A stretch of 64,000 nt of DNA from Hungatella sp. UBA7603 (GTDB lineage Bacteria > Bacillota > Clostridia > Lachnospirales > Lachnospiraceae). Positions 17,034-25,649 of this stretch are shown in pieces. Numbering within the stretch: the stretch's first letter is position 1; each line of letters starts with the position of its first letter. The translations under genes and the position numbers were made by a program. Below the pieces are notes generated by a model. The model was not told the origin of the DNA and made no database searches. It saw only the letters and a program-made list of their open reading frames with translations. The DNA is taken from assembly GCA_002478865.1 (NCBI GenBank), contig DLJZ01000006.1:1-64000 (forward strand), given 5' to 3'.

Positions 17034-18218
17034 TTATATGTTAGCGTTTTCAACCAGCATCGCAATGCCCATACCTCCGCCGATACATAAGGCAGCAACA
17101 CCGTAATGTGCGGATCTACGTGTCATTTCATGAATTAAGGTAACCAGTACCCGGGCACCACTTGCCCCTAATGGATGCCCTATGGCAATTGCACCGCCAT
17201 TGACATTTATCTTTGATGAATCGATCCCAAGCTCCTTTGTGGCGGCCACTGCCTGTGCCGCAAAGGCTTCATTTAATTCAAAAAGATCAATATCATTCAC
17301 CGATAATCCCTGTTTTTTCAGTAGAGTCGAAACTGCTTTTACGGGGCCCATTCCCATATAAGCCGGATCAACACCAACAAGGGAATAGCCCTTGATGAAA
17401 GCCGCTGGCTTTAAGCCATGCTCCCTACATGCTTCCTCTGACGCTACTATCATTGCTGCCGCACCATCGCTGATAGGGGAAGCATTTCCTGCCGTAACGG
17501 TTCCATCCTGTTTGAATACGGTTCTTAAGGTGGAAAGCTTTTCCTTAGACGTATCTGCTCTTACGTGTTCATCCTCTGTGAAGTGAATTTCTTCTTTTTT
17601 CTTTTTGATGATTACAGGAACAATCTGTCCGTCAAAAACCTTATTTTTCTGAGCTTCTGCTGCCCTTCTATTACTTTCATAAGAAAATTCATCCTGTTCT
17701 TGTCTGGTTACTTTATACTTTTCAGCCACATTTTCCGCAGTAAGTCCCATATGGTAATTATTGATGGCACAGGTTAGGCCATCACCAATCAGACTATCCA
17801 CCAGCTCACCGTTTCCAAGTTTGTAGCCTTTTCTTGCATTTCGCAAAAGGTAAGGTGCATTTGTCATACTTTCCATACCTCCAGCTAATATAATGCTCCC
17901 ATCTTCCGCTAAAATGGAATTGTAAGCAAGTGCAACTGCATGAAGGCCTGAGCCACAGAGCGTGTTTAATGTTGCCGCTGGTACCTCAACTGGTATTCCT
18001 GCTTTTATTGCCGCCTGTCTTGCTGGGTTCTGGCCATTGCCAGCCTGGAGGACATTTCCAAAATAAACACTATCAATAAAAGAACTATCTAAATTACTTT
18101 GAAGAAGACATGCTTTTATAACGGTTGAACCTAATTCCATAGCACTTACGGGAGAAAGAGTGCCGTTAAAGGTTCCAACGGCTGTTCTTAAGGGACTTAC
18201 TAAAGCTACTTTTTTCAT
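17034..18218 (-). CDS. thl: Acetyl-CoA acetyltransferase (thiolase)
   Basis: Condenses two acetyl-CoA to acetoacetyl-CoA. Active-site residues are visible: nucleophile Cys near 88 (NTLCGSGLHAV), His in GGAIAIGHPLGASGARV and the second Cys in ALCIGGGMGIA near the end. The 394-residue length is typical of biosynthetic thiolases. It is the first gene of the acetone operon and is preceded by a ribosome binding site AAAGGAAT and an unusually long AT-rich leader that contains a short ORF and a hairpin. No 3-hydroxybutyryl-CoA dehydrogenase or crotonase gene is nearby, so it is not part of a butyrate cluster here. Confidence 0.95.
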   Translation of the reverse strand: MKKVALVSPLRTAVGTFNGTLSPVSAMELGSTVIKACLLQSNLDSSFIDSVYFGNVLQAGNGQNPARQAAIKAGIPVEVPAATLNTLCGSGLHAVALAYNSILAEDGSIILAGGMESMTNAPYLLRNARKGYKLGNGELVDSLIGDGLTCAINNYHMGLTAENVAEKYKVTRQEQDEFSYESNRRAAEAQKNKVFDGQIVPVIIKKKKEEIHFTEDEHVRADTSKEKLSTLRTVFKQDGTVTAGNASPISDGAAAMIVASEEACREHGLKPAAFIKGYSLVGVDPAYMGMGPVKAVSTLLKKQGLSVNDIDLFELNEAFAAQAVAATKELGIDSSKINVNGGAIAIGHPLGASGARVLVTLIHEMTRRSAHYGVAALCIGGGMGIAMLVENANI

Positions 18219-18309
18219 AAATATTCATTCCTTTCATTTATTCGTTTGTCAGTTACCAATCAGAAATTATGATTTCAAATGTGAGACACGGTTTTATTCA
18301 TGCGCTGCG

Positions 18310-18375
18310 TTATGTAGGGTGATTTTTCAAATTTTGAAGGTGCCTGTGGTGGTATCTTTTTGATTGATTCGTCAT
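18310..18375 (-). CDS. Short leader ORF upstream of thiolase (21 codons)
   Basis: A 21-codon ORF with a good AAAGGAG eight bases before its ATG, encoding a basic His-rich peptide (starts MTNQSKRYHH, ends KNHPT). It ends 91 bases before the thiolase ATG. No homolog is recognised. It could be a regulatory leader peptide or a chance ORF; the ribosome binding site is the main support. Confidence 0.4.
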   Translation of the reverse strand: MTNQSKRYHHRHLQNLKNHPT

Positions 18376-18486
18376 ATTATGAGCTCCTTTCTGCTTTCAT
18401 TTGCATCACAAGGGTATTTTGCTACTCTTATTCTGTTATTTCAATACTGGTTACATAACTTACAGTTTTTGTAGTATGAGTAACAG

Positions 18487-18515
18487 AAAAAGGAGCCAAT
18501 ACAAGATTAGCTCCC
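18487..18515 (-). terminator. Hairpin with T-run in the thiolase leader
   Basis: Stem GGAGCTAAT/ATTGGCTCC followed on the minus strand by TTTTTCTG. Nothing on the minus strand ends here, so it is either the remnant of a lost gene or an attenuator upstream of the acetone operon. An imperfect inverted repeat starting and ending in GTTAC/GTAAC lies at 18450-18484. Confidence 0.5.
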
Positions 18516-18646
18516 GAAACTTTCCACTCTGAGTTCTTAACAAAGAATATGAAACATATAATAAAATTCAGCCTTCTTTTTTTCAATTTAAAAGGTGGAA
18601 AGAATTATTATGGCATGGACTATGGTTCAAAGAATAAGTCTGTTTT

Positions 18647-18827
18647 GAGAACTTCATGTTCTCTCATTTAAGAACATCATGTTCTAATCTTTGAAATATT
18701 TATTCTTTAAATTAAAACTTTTTATCATCTAATACGAAAACTTCTTGTGCTCTAATTTGAAAGCTTAATATTCTCTAATTTGAAAACATCTTGTCCTTTA
18801 ATTTGAAAATATTTTGTCCTTTTTTTT
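18647..18827. repeat. 23-bp degenerate tandem repeat array, eight units
   Basis: Eight head-to-tail units, seven of exactly 23 bases and one of 20 (starts at 18647, 18670, 18693, 18716, 18736, 18759, 18782, 18805); a ninth partial unit follows. The consensus is GAAAACWTCTTGTYCTYTAATTT. The core of unit 2 is the perfect palindrome AGAACATCATGTTCT and unit 1 nearly so. The rest of the 18376-19135 spacer is AT-rich and holds no gene I can support apart from the hairpin annotated separately. Confidence 0.75.
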
Positions 18828-19277
18828 AAGTTAACTTCTTGTAAACAACTAGGTTAATACTCTACTTAAAAAAATCTAAAAATCTAAACTTTACAAGTTA
18901 GTAAGAAAAAGAAAAGGAACCTTTATAACATGCTTTGTTAGTTATTAATTCAATCATATTAAATACTTTAGGAATAAGAGAAACAAGTTTTACCGTTAAA
19001 CTCTATCCTTTCATTGAGATGTAACGGTTAAAAACTGTATAATAAGAGTTGTTAACATCAAAACATATGCCATTTTACTTATCAATTAAAATATTTTAAT
19101 AACAACATTCATATCCTTCAGAAAGGTAGGAACCATTGAACGTATTAAATTTAGTGAGATTATTCCATAAAATAACAGAAGTAACAACCATAGCAGATGT
19201 GGGTTTTCATATAATCGAAAAAGGATATCTTAATCCAATTTATAAGACACAGACGGAAGTATTAGGATTGGAACGGT

Positions 19278-20690
19278 GTGGGTGCCAACAATATGATGAA
19301 TGGTGTGGCCGATGCACATAGAGCGAAATCTCCAGTATTATTTCTTACTGGTTGTGTACATAGATGGCAGATTGGAAAAGGAGCCATACAAGAACTTAAC
19401 ACGGAAGAAATTTTCAAACCCATTACAAAATACAGTAAAACAGTCTTAGAGGAAGTAGAGGTAATGCAAGAACTAGAGCTTGCAGTCAGGACAGCCTTAA
19501 CCGTACCCATGGGACCAGTTCATTTATCCATACCAATTGATATACAGCTTGCTGATTTGCCAATTGAGATTCCAGCATTTGAGATACCGGTGTATCAACC
19601 GGAACCAGAAACAACGGAGATGCTGATGAAAGCCTGCAAGGTAATAGAAGCATCTCATAAAGGGCTGATCTTGGTTGGAAAAGGAGGAAGAGGGAAAACC
19701 AAACGGATTAAAGAGTTAAGTGAACATCTTAACTGGCCTATTATAACGACACCAGAAGGAAAAGGGGTCGTATCAATTGATTTTCCCCTAAATCTGGGCA
19801 ATTATGGCTTTGCAAGTACCGATTCTTCCTCTGAATATGTAAATAATCCAGACGTTGACTGCCTGGTGATTCTTGGCAGTAGTTTAGGAGAAAGTTCCAC
19901 CAACAACTTTAGTAAATCTCTGACAAAAAACAAGAAAGTCATTCACATAGACTGGGATAAAAAAGAACTGGGAAAAGTATTTGAGACTGATGTGAAGATC
20001 TGTGCTGATTTAACAGTGGTGCTGCCCTATCTAATATCAAATATCAGGCCAGCCATAGAGGGGAGCTTTTTAAGAAAATCAATCAACCAATCCGTTGATA
20101 ACGTTAATACGGGAGTAAGCCTAAAGGAATTTATGGAACACCTGCCTGAATATATGCCAGAGGATACCTATTACATGGCTGATATGGGGGAATTTATGAA
20201 TTTTTCCTTTAAATATCTAGAGATACCCGAAGGCGGAGATTTTGAGATGAACTTAAACTATGCGGCTATGGGATCTGCCGTCGGTGGGGCTATTGGAGTA
20301 CAGGTTGCTTATCCCCACAGAAATGTAGCTGTCTTTGCTGGCGACGGTGATTTCTTTATGAACGGTATGGAGATACTAACGGCGGCTGAATACCAAATGC
20401 CCATCGTCTTTTTTATCATTAACAATGCTATGCTTGGTTTTGTAGAACACGGGCATAGATTTCTCTTTGAAAGAGTCGTTGAAGACTTTCGACAGAAACG
20501 AATCAGCATAGCAGGCATGATGGATGCTTGCAACATAAAAACCATGGTAATCGATGATAACCATGATATAACGAAAATCCCAGATTTTTTGAAAGAGAGA
20601 AAAGGGCCAGTCGTTATAGAGATTATTACGGATGGCAGTGAACCTGCACCCAACGGAGACCGCTTAAAAGCATTACAAAAACACAACTAA
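19278..20690 (+). CDS. ThDP-dependent enzyme of the acetolactate synthase/pyruvate oxidase superfamily, 5'-truncated
   Basis: Covers the end of the PYR domain, the whole central domain and the PP domain. The ThDP/Mg motif is intact: GDGDFFMNGME ... INN with normal spacing. Alignment to the family by eye starts at GANNMMNGVADA, so about 80-90 N-terminal residues, including the catalytic Glu that activates ThDP, are missing. Upstream in frame is a stop codon; a TTG-started ORF at 19136 with AGGTAGG is in another frame and does not resemble the missing domain. The GTG start at 19278 has only a weak AGGA. It may be a decaying gene; the substrate cannot be named. Confidence 0.65.
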   Translation: MGANNMMNGVADAHRAKSPVLFLTGCVHRWQIGKGAIQELNTEEIFKPITKYSKTVLEEVEVMQELELAVRTALTVPMGPVHLSIPIDIQLADLPIEIPAFEIPVYQPEPETTEMLMKACKVIEASHKGLILVGKGGRGKTKRIKELSEHLNWPIITTPEGKGVVSIDFPLNLGNYGFASTDSSSEYVNNPDVDCLVILGSSLGESSTNNFSKSLTKNKKVIHIDWDKKELGKVFETDVKICADLTVVLPYLISNIRPAIEGSFLRKSINQSVDNVNTGVSLKEFMEHLPEYMPEDTYYMADMGEFMNFSFKYLEIPEGGDFEMNLNYAAMGSAVGGAIGVQVAYPHRNVAVFAGDGDFFMNGMEILTAAEYQMPIVFFIINNAMLGFVEHGHRFLFERVVEDFRQKRISIAGMMDACNIKTMVIDDNHDITKIPDFLKERKGPVVIEIITDGSEPAPNGDRLKALQKHN

Positions 20691-20701
20691 AATAGAAAGA
20701 G

Positions 20702-22012
20702 CTACAAATTAAATATAATTTTACAACTAAATTTTTTATTTGCTTCTTCTAAAACCATACTTCCATTATATTTTTTTATAATATTTTCAACATTTAATAA
20801 ACCGATTCCATGGTTTTTCCCTTTCCTGGAAACCGGTTTGCCAACACTCCATTTTTCTATTGGCATGGTACAATTACTGATATTGATAACGATAATTTCA
20901 TTGTATTTGTCCAATTTCATATCAATGTATCTGTGATTGGGAACCAGGTCACAGGCTTCGATTGCGTTGTCGAGAAGATTACCAAACACGGTGGTTACTT
21001 CAATGGGTTCCATAAAGCCAAGATCTACAGTGCCAATGTCAAGGTTAAAGCAAATGGAATGTAGACTGGCAATCCTTTTTTTATCATTTAATAACACGTT
21101 TAAAATTGGATTGTTTGTATAATCCTCTAAAGACAGAGGTACCAGCATCTGACCGATTTCCTTTGCATAGGTCTTCGCCATATCATCTTTCTTGGCTTCA
21201 TACAGATTCTCTATCATCTTTAAATGCTTGTTAACATCATGGAGGATTTTAACGGATTCATTATACTTTTCTCCCTGTTCCTCGTAAAATTCATATTGCA
21301 GGATGGACTGTTGCTCTAATAGCTTAAGTTTAATCTTAAGCTGGCTGTTTTCTTCCACGAATCGGGCAAAGTATGAAAAATAAAGGTCAGCAATTAATAT
21401 GCAACCCATGTTAATTAAAATTAGGATATGATCGGTCTGACTGTTCACTTTAGAAATAACAAGTAAAATGACAGCCAGATTAGCTATGCTATATAAAATA
21501 ACAAAAAGTTCTATCAGGCATTGTGTCTTATTAAACGTCCGGTTTAAATCATCTCTCCAAAGCTTAGCAATGATCTGATAATAGGATATTAGCACAAACA
21601 ATTTGGAGAAGGTGATTTCCATACTTTCAGACATGATTGGATCCACATGAAGAATTTGAAATCGCCATAGGATGTAATCTAACAGCTCAACACCAACTGC
21701 TTCACATATGGATAAAATCAATATGAGTACCGTGATATCAGCAAGCCTATGTATCACTTTTTTATTCATATGATTAAATAAAGTGATGTTCACAAGGCAA
21801 GGCAGAATAATCCAGCTCGCTATATTAATTACTGGATTATTGAATAAATTAAGGAATACAATTATAATAGGAACTGCTGCTTCTATTAAGAAATATAGGT
21901 ATGGATTATGATAGGCCCTTTCATTTCGTTCTTCCATAAACTGGAATACAATAACCCCGTTAACAAGACATGAAATGATGGAGCCAGATATAAATATAAT
22001 ATAATTTTCCAT
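20702..22012 (-). CDS. AgrC-like GHKL sensor histidine kinase (locus 1)
   Basis: Membrane sensor kinase with six to seven N-terminal hydrophobic segments (residues 1-215), a coiled-coil linker, phospho-acceptor His258 in ILHDVNKHL, an N box FGNLLDNAIEAC and a G box KNHGIGLLNV. This is the AgrC/GHKL layout used for peptide pheromones. It starts 8 bases after the LytTR regulator gene, so the two form one operon. The nearest orphan peptide/AgrB pair is agrD-agrB at 14.1-14.8 kb, which makes it the likely partner, but pairing is inferred. Confidence 0.87.
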   Translation of the reverse strand: MENYIIFISGSIISCLVNGVIVFQFMEERNERAYHNPYLYFLIEAAVPIIIVFLNLFNNPVINIASWIILPCLVNITLFNHMNKKVIHRLADITVLILILSICEAVGVELLDYILWRFQILHVDPIMSESMEITFSKLFVLISYYQIIAKLWRDDLNRTFNKTQCLIELFVILYSIANLAVILLVISKVNSQTDHILILINMGCILIADLYFSYFARFVEENSQLKIKLKLLEQQSILQYEFYEEQGEKYNESVKILHDVNKHLKMIENLYEAKKDDMAKTYAKEIGQMLVPLSLEDYTNNPILNVLLNDKKRIASLHSICFNLDIGTVDLGFMEPIEVTTVFGNLLDNAIEACDLVPNHRYIDMKLDKYNEIIVINISNCTMPIEKWSVGKPVSRKGKNHGIGLLNVENIIKKYNGSMVLEEANKKFSCKIIFNL

Positions 22013-22020
22013 CTTTTCTC

Positions 22021-22764
22021 CTAAATAGCACTTTGTATAAATGTATTTAATTTTTTTCTAAAATCGGCTGATTTTTTTTGTGAAACAGGAATTTTATCGT
22101 TGTTATTTAAAAATACCTCATAACCTTTAATTTTTTTAACATGCCTCAAATTGATCAAAAAACATTGATGGCATGCTTCAAAGTTATGGATCTGCATTTT
22201 CTCTGCCAAATCTTTCATTTTATCTTTAAAGAAATATTCTTCATTTTCCAATTTAATTTTTATCTTTCGATTAAAATATTCAAAATAATAGATATCTTTC
22301 ACTTCAAAATCCTTAATTCTGTTCTCCAATTCCCCATCTTGGGTAATTTCTAGTATCTCGAATTTGATTGTTTCATCTTTTTCATGTTCTTCTAAGATAC
22401 ATTGCAATATTTCATCAAGCTGACGATCCATCTTATCTTTTGTAATTGGTTTTACTAAATATGCAAATGCGTGCACACGATTGACTGCTTGTTTGCAATA
22501 TTGTTTATAACTAGTGGTGTAAATAATTTTAGTATTTCGACTGGTTTCCCGAATGATTTTCCCTACCTGGATCCCATTCATTCCGCCTAAGCCAATATCA
22601 AGAAATAACAATTCAAAAACCTCTCTGGTTTCAAGCAACTGTTCTCCTGATTGAAACCGTTTTAACTGATAGGGCATCTCTTTTAGACTCATGTAATCTT
22701 TAATCAAAGCTTCAATCTTTGCAGCATCACTTTTGTCATCGTCACAAATAGCAATAGAAAGCAT
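22021..22764 (-). CDS. AgrA-like LytTR response regulator (locus 1)
   Basis: Receiver domain (residues 1-120, acidic pocket CDDD, phospho-acceptor Asp56 in LLFLDIGLGG, Lys in LVKPI) followed by a LytTR DNA-binding domain (about 145-245, including YFEYFNRKIKI and CHQCFLINLRHVKKI). GACAGGAGG lies ahead of the ATG. It is co-transcribed with the kinase downstream. A two-half-site motif 165 bases upstream resembles sites near agrD of locus 2 and the xylanase. Similar in length and layout to the regulator at 59981. Confidence 0.92.
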   Translation of the reverse strand: MLSIAICDDDKSDAAKIEALIKDYMSLKEMPYQLKRFQSGEQLLETREVFELLFLDIGLGGMNGIQVGKIIRETSRNTKIIYTTSYKQYCKQAVNRVHAFAYLVKPITKDKMDRQLDEILQCILEEHEKDETIKFEILEITQDGELENRIKDFEVKDIYYFEYFNRKIKIKLENEEYFFKDKMKDLAEKMQIHNFEACHQCFLINLRHVKKIKGYEVFLNNNDKIPVSQKKSADFRKKLNTFIQSAI

Positions 22765-22896
22765 TCATATCCTCCTGTCATCTACTTAAAGTTCATGGTT
22801 ATGCCAAAATTCATGTCAAACTCTTTTTGCATACTGTCAGCCTTTGATTGATACGGGCAGAACTGCTGTCTATTTCATTTTTATGATTCTAACTTT

Positions 22897-22956
22897 ATAC
22901 TATCACTATCTGAATAAAAATCTCCAATATGTAAAAATCAACCATTTGCATGTAAT
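22897..22956 (-). promoter_or_regulatory. Putative LytTR site and promoter of the locus-1 regulator gene
   Basis: A 28-bp element (22929-22956) reads on the minus strand as TTACATGCA then, 21 bases on, TTACATATT; 25 bases downstream of TTTACA comes GATAGTATAAAG, a plausible -10. The same layout occurs at 40712-40739 and 59280-59307. Confidence 0.5.
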
Positions 22957-22991
22957 TATTAATGGTCATATTGAAACCTGCATTGTATTTT

Positions 22992-23747
22992 CTAGAAACC
23001 TTTGACTTCAACTCCCTTTACTGCCAGCTCTTCTCTTATTCTTTTTACAAAGATAAGTGCATTGGCACCATCTCCATGAACGCAGACAGAATCCGCCTTA
23101 ATAGACAGATCGGTTCCATCAATCGCCTTTACTCTTCCTTCCTTTGCCATTCGTACGACTTGCATCACAGCCTTTTCTTTCTCTTCAATTACTGCCCCCT
23201 TACTGGTTCTTGCAACCAAGGTGCCATCCTTTTCATAAGCTCTGTCTGCAAATACCTCACTGGCATAGGAAAGCTTACATTCCTTTGCTGCTCGGAGCAT
23301 CTCACTTCCACTTAAAGCCAAAAGCACCAGACTAGAATCCACATCATGGATTGCCTCACAGATGGCCTCTGCCAGTTTATAATCAATGGCAGCCATGTTA
23401 TACAAAGCTCCGTGTGGCTTCACATGATGAAGACGTATGGAGGCACTGTCGCAAAATGCCTTCAATGCTCCGATTTGATAGGTAACGCAGGCCTTAACTT
23501 CTTTTGGAGAAAAATTCATATTCCTTCTTCCAAATCCAACAAGATCTGGAAAACCGGGATGAGCTCCTGGCCTTACCCCATGTACCTTACAAAGAGCTAT
23601 GGTACGCTCCATAATCAGTGGATCCCCTGCATGAAATCCACAGGCAATATTTGCTGATGTAATAAGTGGTATGATTTCTTCATCCACTCCCATCTTGTAT
23701 GCCCCAAAGCTTTCTCCCAGATCACAGTTTAAGTCAATGGCTGCCAT
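22992..23747 (-). CDS. pxpA: 5-oxoprolinase subunit A (LamB/YcsF family)
   Basis: Subunit of the prokaryotic ATP-dependent 5-oxoprolinase, which opens 5-oxoproline to glutamate together with PxpB and PxpC. Family motifs include DLNCDLGESFG at the N-terminus, TSANIACGFHAGDP and RPGAHPGFPDL, with His and Asp residues of the metal-dependent barrel. Length 251 is normal. AAAGGAG precedes the ATG. It is the last gene of the long minus-strand operon, 26 bases after the DUF1445 gene rather than next to pxpBC. Confidence 0.94.
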   Translation of the reverse strand: MAAIDLNCDLGESFGAYKMGVDEEIIPLITSANIACGFHAGDPLIMERTIALCKVHGVRPGAHPGFPDLVGFGRRNMNFSPKEVKACVTYQIGALKAFCDSASIRLHHVKPHGALYNMAAIDYKLAEAICEAIHDVDSSLVLLALSGSEMLRAAKECKLSYASEVFADRAYEKDGTLVARTSKGAVIEEKEKAVMQVVRMAKEGRVKAIDGTDLSIKADSVCVHGDGANALIFVKRIREELAVKGVEVKGF

Positions 23748-23773
23748 ATAAAATCTCCTTTCCCTAGAAACCC

Positions 23774-24580
23774 TTAGCTATACTTTAAGATCGTGTTTTT
23801 AACATCTGTAATAAACATATGGCCGGGAGCATGTGTCATTGCAAACGATGGCCGGCTGTTCATCAAGACAGCCTGAGGGGTAACGCCACAGGGCCAAAAC
23901 ACTGGCACTTCTCCCTCTTTTATGGTCACTGGATCCCCGTAATCCGGTTCCTTTATATTTTCTATTCCAATGAATTCTGGATATCCTATATGAATTGGAG
24001 CACCGTGTACCTTTGGCATAGAAGCCGTTACCGCAACCGCCATTGGAACTTTATCATGAGGAATTGGTCTCATGCTGACCACCATGGTTCCAGAAAAAAC
24101 GCCTGCTGAGATACAAGGAATGTTTGTGTTGTACATGGGGACATTAACGCCTTCCTCAATCTGCCTCACGGGTATGCCTGCCTCTAACAACTCGGCTTCA
24201 AAAGAAAAGCTGCAACCAATCAGAAAACTTATGAGTCTGCCTTTTATTTTCTGGTATTCCTCAAACTGGGAAGATATGTCCGTTGATTCTCCGGTACAGA
24301 TTCCATTTTCATAGATTCGATATCTGGGAATGTCTTTTGTGATATCACTTCCTTTAGCGGTCTGAGGAAAAGATCTAGAACCTGCATCCGATACCTCCAA
24401 CAAGGGACAGGATCTGGGATTTCGTTGGCAGAACAACAGGAAATCCCAGGAAAGTTCTTCTGGCAGAATCACTAAGTTACCCTGAGCGTAACCGTTACAC
24501 ATTCCGGTAGTCGGACCTTCTATGATCCCGTTTCGTATGAGTTCTCTTACTTGGCTTGGCTTACTTTCTGCATAATCCAT
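23774..24580 (-). CDS. DUF1445 family protein, D-glutamate cyclase N-terminal-type (putative hydro-lyase)
   Basis: A 268-residue member of the DUF1445/YcsI family (motifs PSQVRELIRNG, PTTGMCNGYAQGNL, VPMYNTNIPC, VFWPCGVTPQ and HAPGHMFITD near the end). The family is annotated as putative hydro-lyase; the mitochondrial D-glutamate cyclase DGLUCY contains a homologous region joined to a DUF4392 region. Here DUF4392 is the separate gene at 26336. The start at 24580 follows AGGAGG by 5 bases. The gene lies between pxpC and pxpA, supporting a role in making 5-oxoproline for the oxoprolinase. Confidence 0.88.
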   Translation of the reverse strand: MDYAESKPSQVRELIRNGIIEGPTTGMCNGYAQGNLVILPEELSWDFLLFCQRNPRSCPLLEVSDAGSRSFPQTAKGSDITKDIPRYRIYENGICTGESTDISSQFEEYQKIKGRLISFLIGCSFSFEAELLEAGIPVRQIEEGVNVPMYNTNIPCISAGVFSGTMVVSMRPIPHDKVPMAVAVTASMPKVHGAPIHIGYPEFIGIENIKEPDYGDPVTIKEGEVPVFWPCGVTPQAVLMNSRPSFAMTHAPGHMFITDVKNTILKYS

Positions 24581-24604
24581 AATTTCCTCCTTTTCTCTTT
24601 TCAA

Positions 24605-25648
24605 TTATTCTATTGATGATCCTTTATCCATTTCCTCCATTAGTCGTTTCCTAAAATCCTTAAGCTTTTTATCCTCTTTTCGATAAATCCCAACTGCCTC
24701 CTTAGGTGTTATAAACTGAAACGTGACCCATTCTCCAGGCCGTAACTGGGCCAATGAAGGTATGTCTGTGGAGATAACCGTTCCAATCTTAGCATATCCT
24801 CCTGTGGCCTGATGATCCGCCATCATGACCATAGGTAGTCCAGAAGCAGATATTTGTATAGAACCTTCCACGATTCCATCTGATATGATGTCAGCGCTTT
24901 CTTTTAAACCGATGACAGGCCCGCCCAGCTTGCATGCCATGCGGTCGCAGCCCGTAGTTAGTTGATAAGGATTACGAAGAAAGGTTTTTAATCCTTCTTC
25001 TGTAAACGCCTCAGCCTGAGGTCCTTCTACCGCCCGTAACAAGACATAACCATGAGTACCATAATAACGGCTGGGTGTAGACGGCCTTCTAAGGAAAGAC
25101 TTATCTTCTCCTAAAGCAAGCCTATCTTCTCTCCCTTTTACCATCTCCATAAAAGCCCTGACCTGCTCCGATGTTTTACCTGTGTGCAAACAATCTCCCT
25201 GCTTTAAAGCCCTTCCCTTAAAACCTCCCAGTCTGCACTTTAGATTGGTGGAACGGCTTCCCATCACAGGAGGAACTGATATTCCCCCATACACAGCCAG
25301 ATAAGTTCTAAGACCACTTGGTGCCAAGGAAAGGGTAAGGACATCTCCCTCCTGCGCATAAACGGGAGCATACATTGGGATAGGTTTGCCATTTAGCAGC
25401 GGTCGCATATCTGCGCCTGTCAAAGAAAATACTTCAGGAGAGGTGAAACGAATCTCACCTCCCCTTAAAGTAAATTCCACCACTGCTTCCTTGCAATTCT
25501 CATCTAAATTTCCAGCCAGTAGATTGGATAGCTTCATGGAGTACTTATCACAGGCTCCACTTTTTTGAAACCCCTGGCTTTGATACCCTTCTCTTCCCAG
25601 ATCTTGTATGGTGGACAATGCTCCGGGTTGTATCATCTCTAATCCCAT
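24605..25648 (-). CDS. pxpC: 5-oxoprolinase subunit C (KipA/AHS2, biotin-dependent carboxyltransferase-like)
   Basis: Carries the AHS2 cyclophilin-like carboxyltransferase fold, with GALSTIQDLGREGYQ, SGACDKYSM, LTGADM, STNLKCRLGGFKGR and YAKIGTVISTD motifs. With PxpA and PxpB it forms 5-oxoprolinase. Length 347 is usual. GAGGTGG precedes the start, which lies 1 base beyond the pxpB stop, so the two subunits are translated as a pair. Homologs were earlier called KipA antagonists of sporulation kinase inhibitor, but the context here is metabolic. Confidence 0.93.
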   Translation of the reverse strand: MGLEMIQPGALSTIQDLGREGYQSQGFQKSGACDKYSMKLSNLLAGNLDENCKEAVVEFTLRGGEIRFTSPEVFSLTGADMRPLLNGKPIPMYAPVYAQEGDVLTLSLAPSGLRTYLAVYGGISVPPVMGSRSTNLKCRLGGFKGRALKQGDCLHTGKTSEQVRAFMEMVKGREDRLALGEDKSFLRRPSTPSRYYGTHGYVLLRAVEGPQAEAFTEEGLKTFLRNPYQLTTGCDRMACKLGGPVIGLKESADIISDGIVEGSIQISASGLPMVMMADHQATGGYAKIGTVISTDIPSLAQLRPGEWVTFQFITPKEAVGIYRKEDKKLKDFRKRLMEEMDKGSSIE

Positions 25649-25649
25649 A

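Noticed and set aside
18368..18380. ATAATATGACGAA near the thiolase as a fourth copy of the LytTR motif
   Set aside because: It shares 13 bases with the xylanase site but lacks the second half site at 21 bases and the ATTTTTACAT part.
18647..18827. CRISPR array
   Set aside because: Units abut without unique spacers, vary in sequence, and no cas genes are present; this is a simple tandem repeat.
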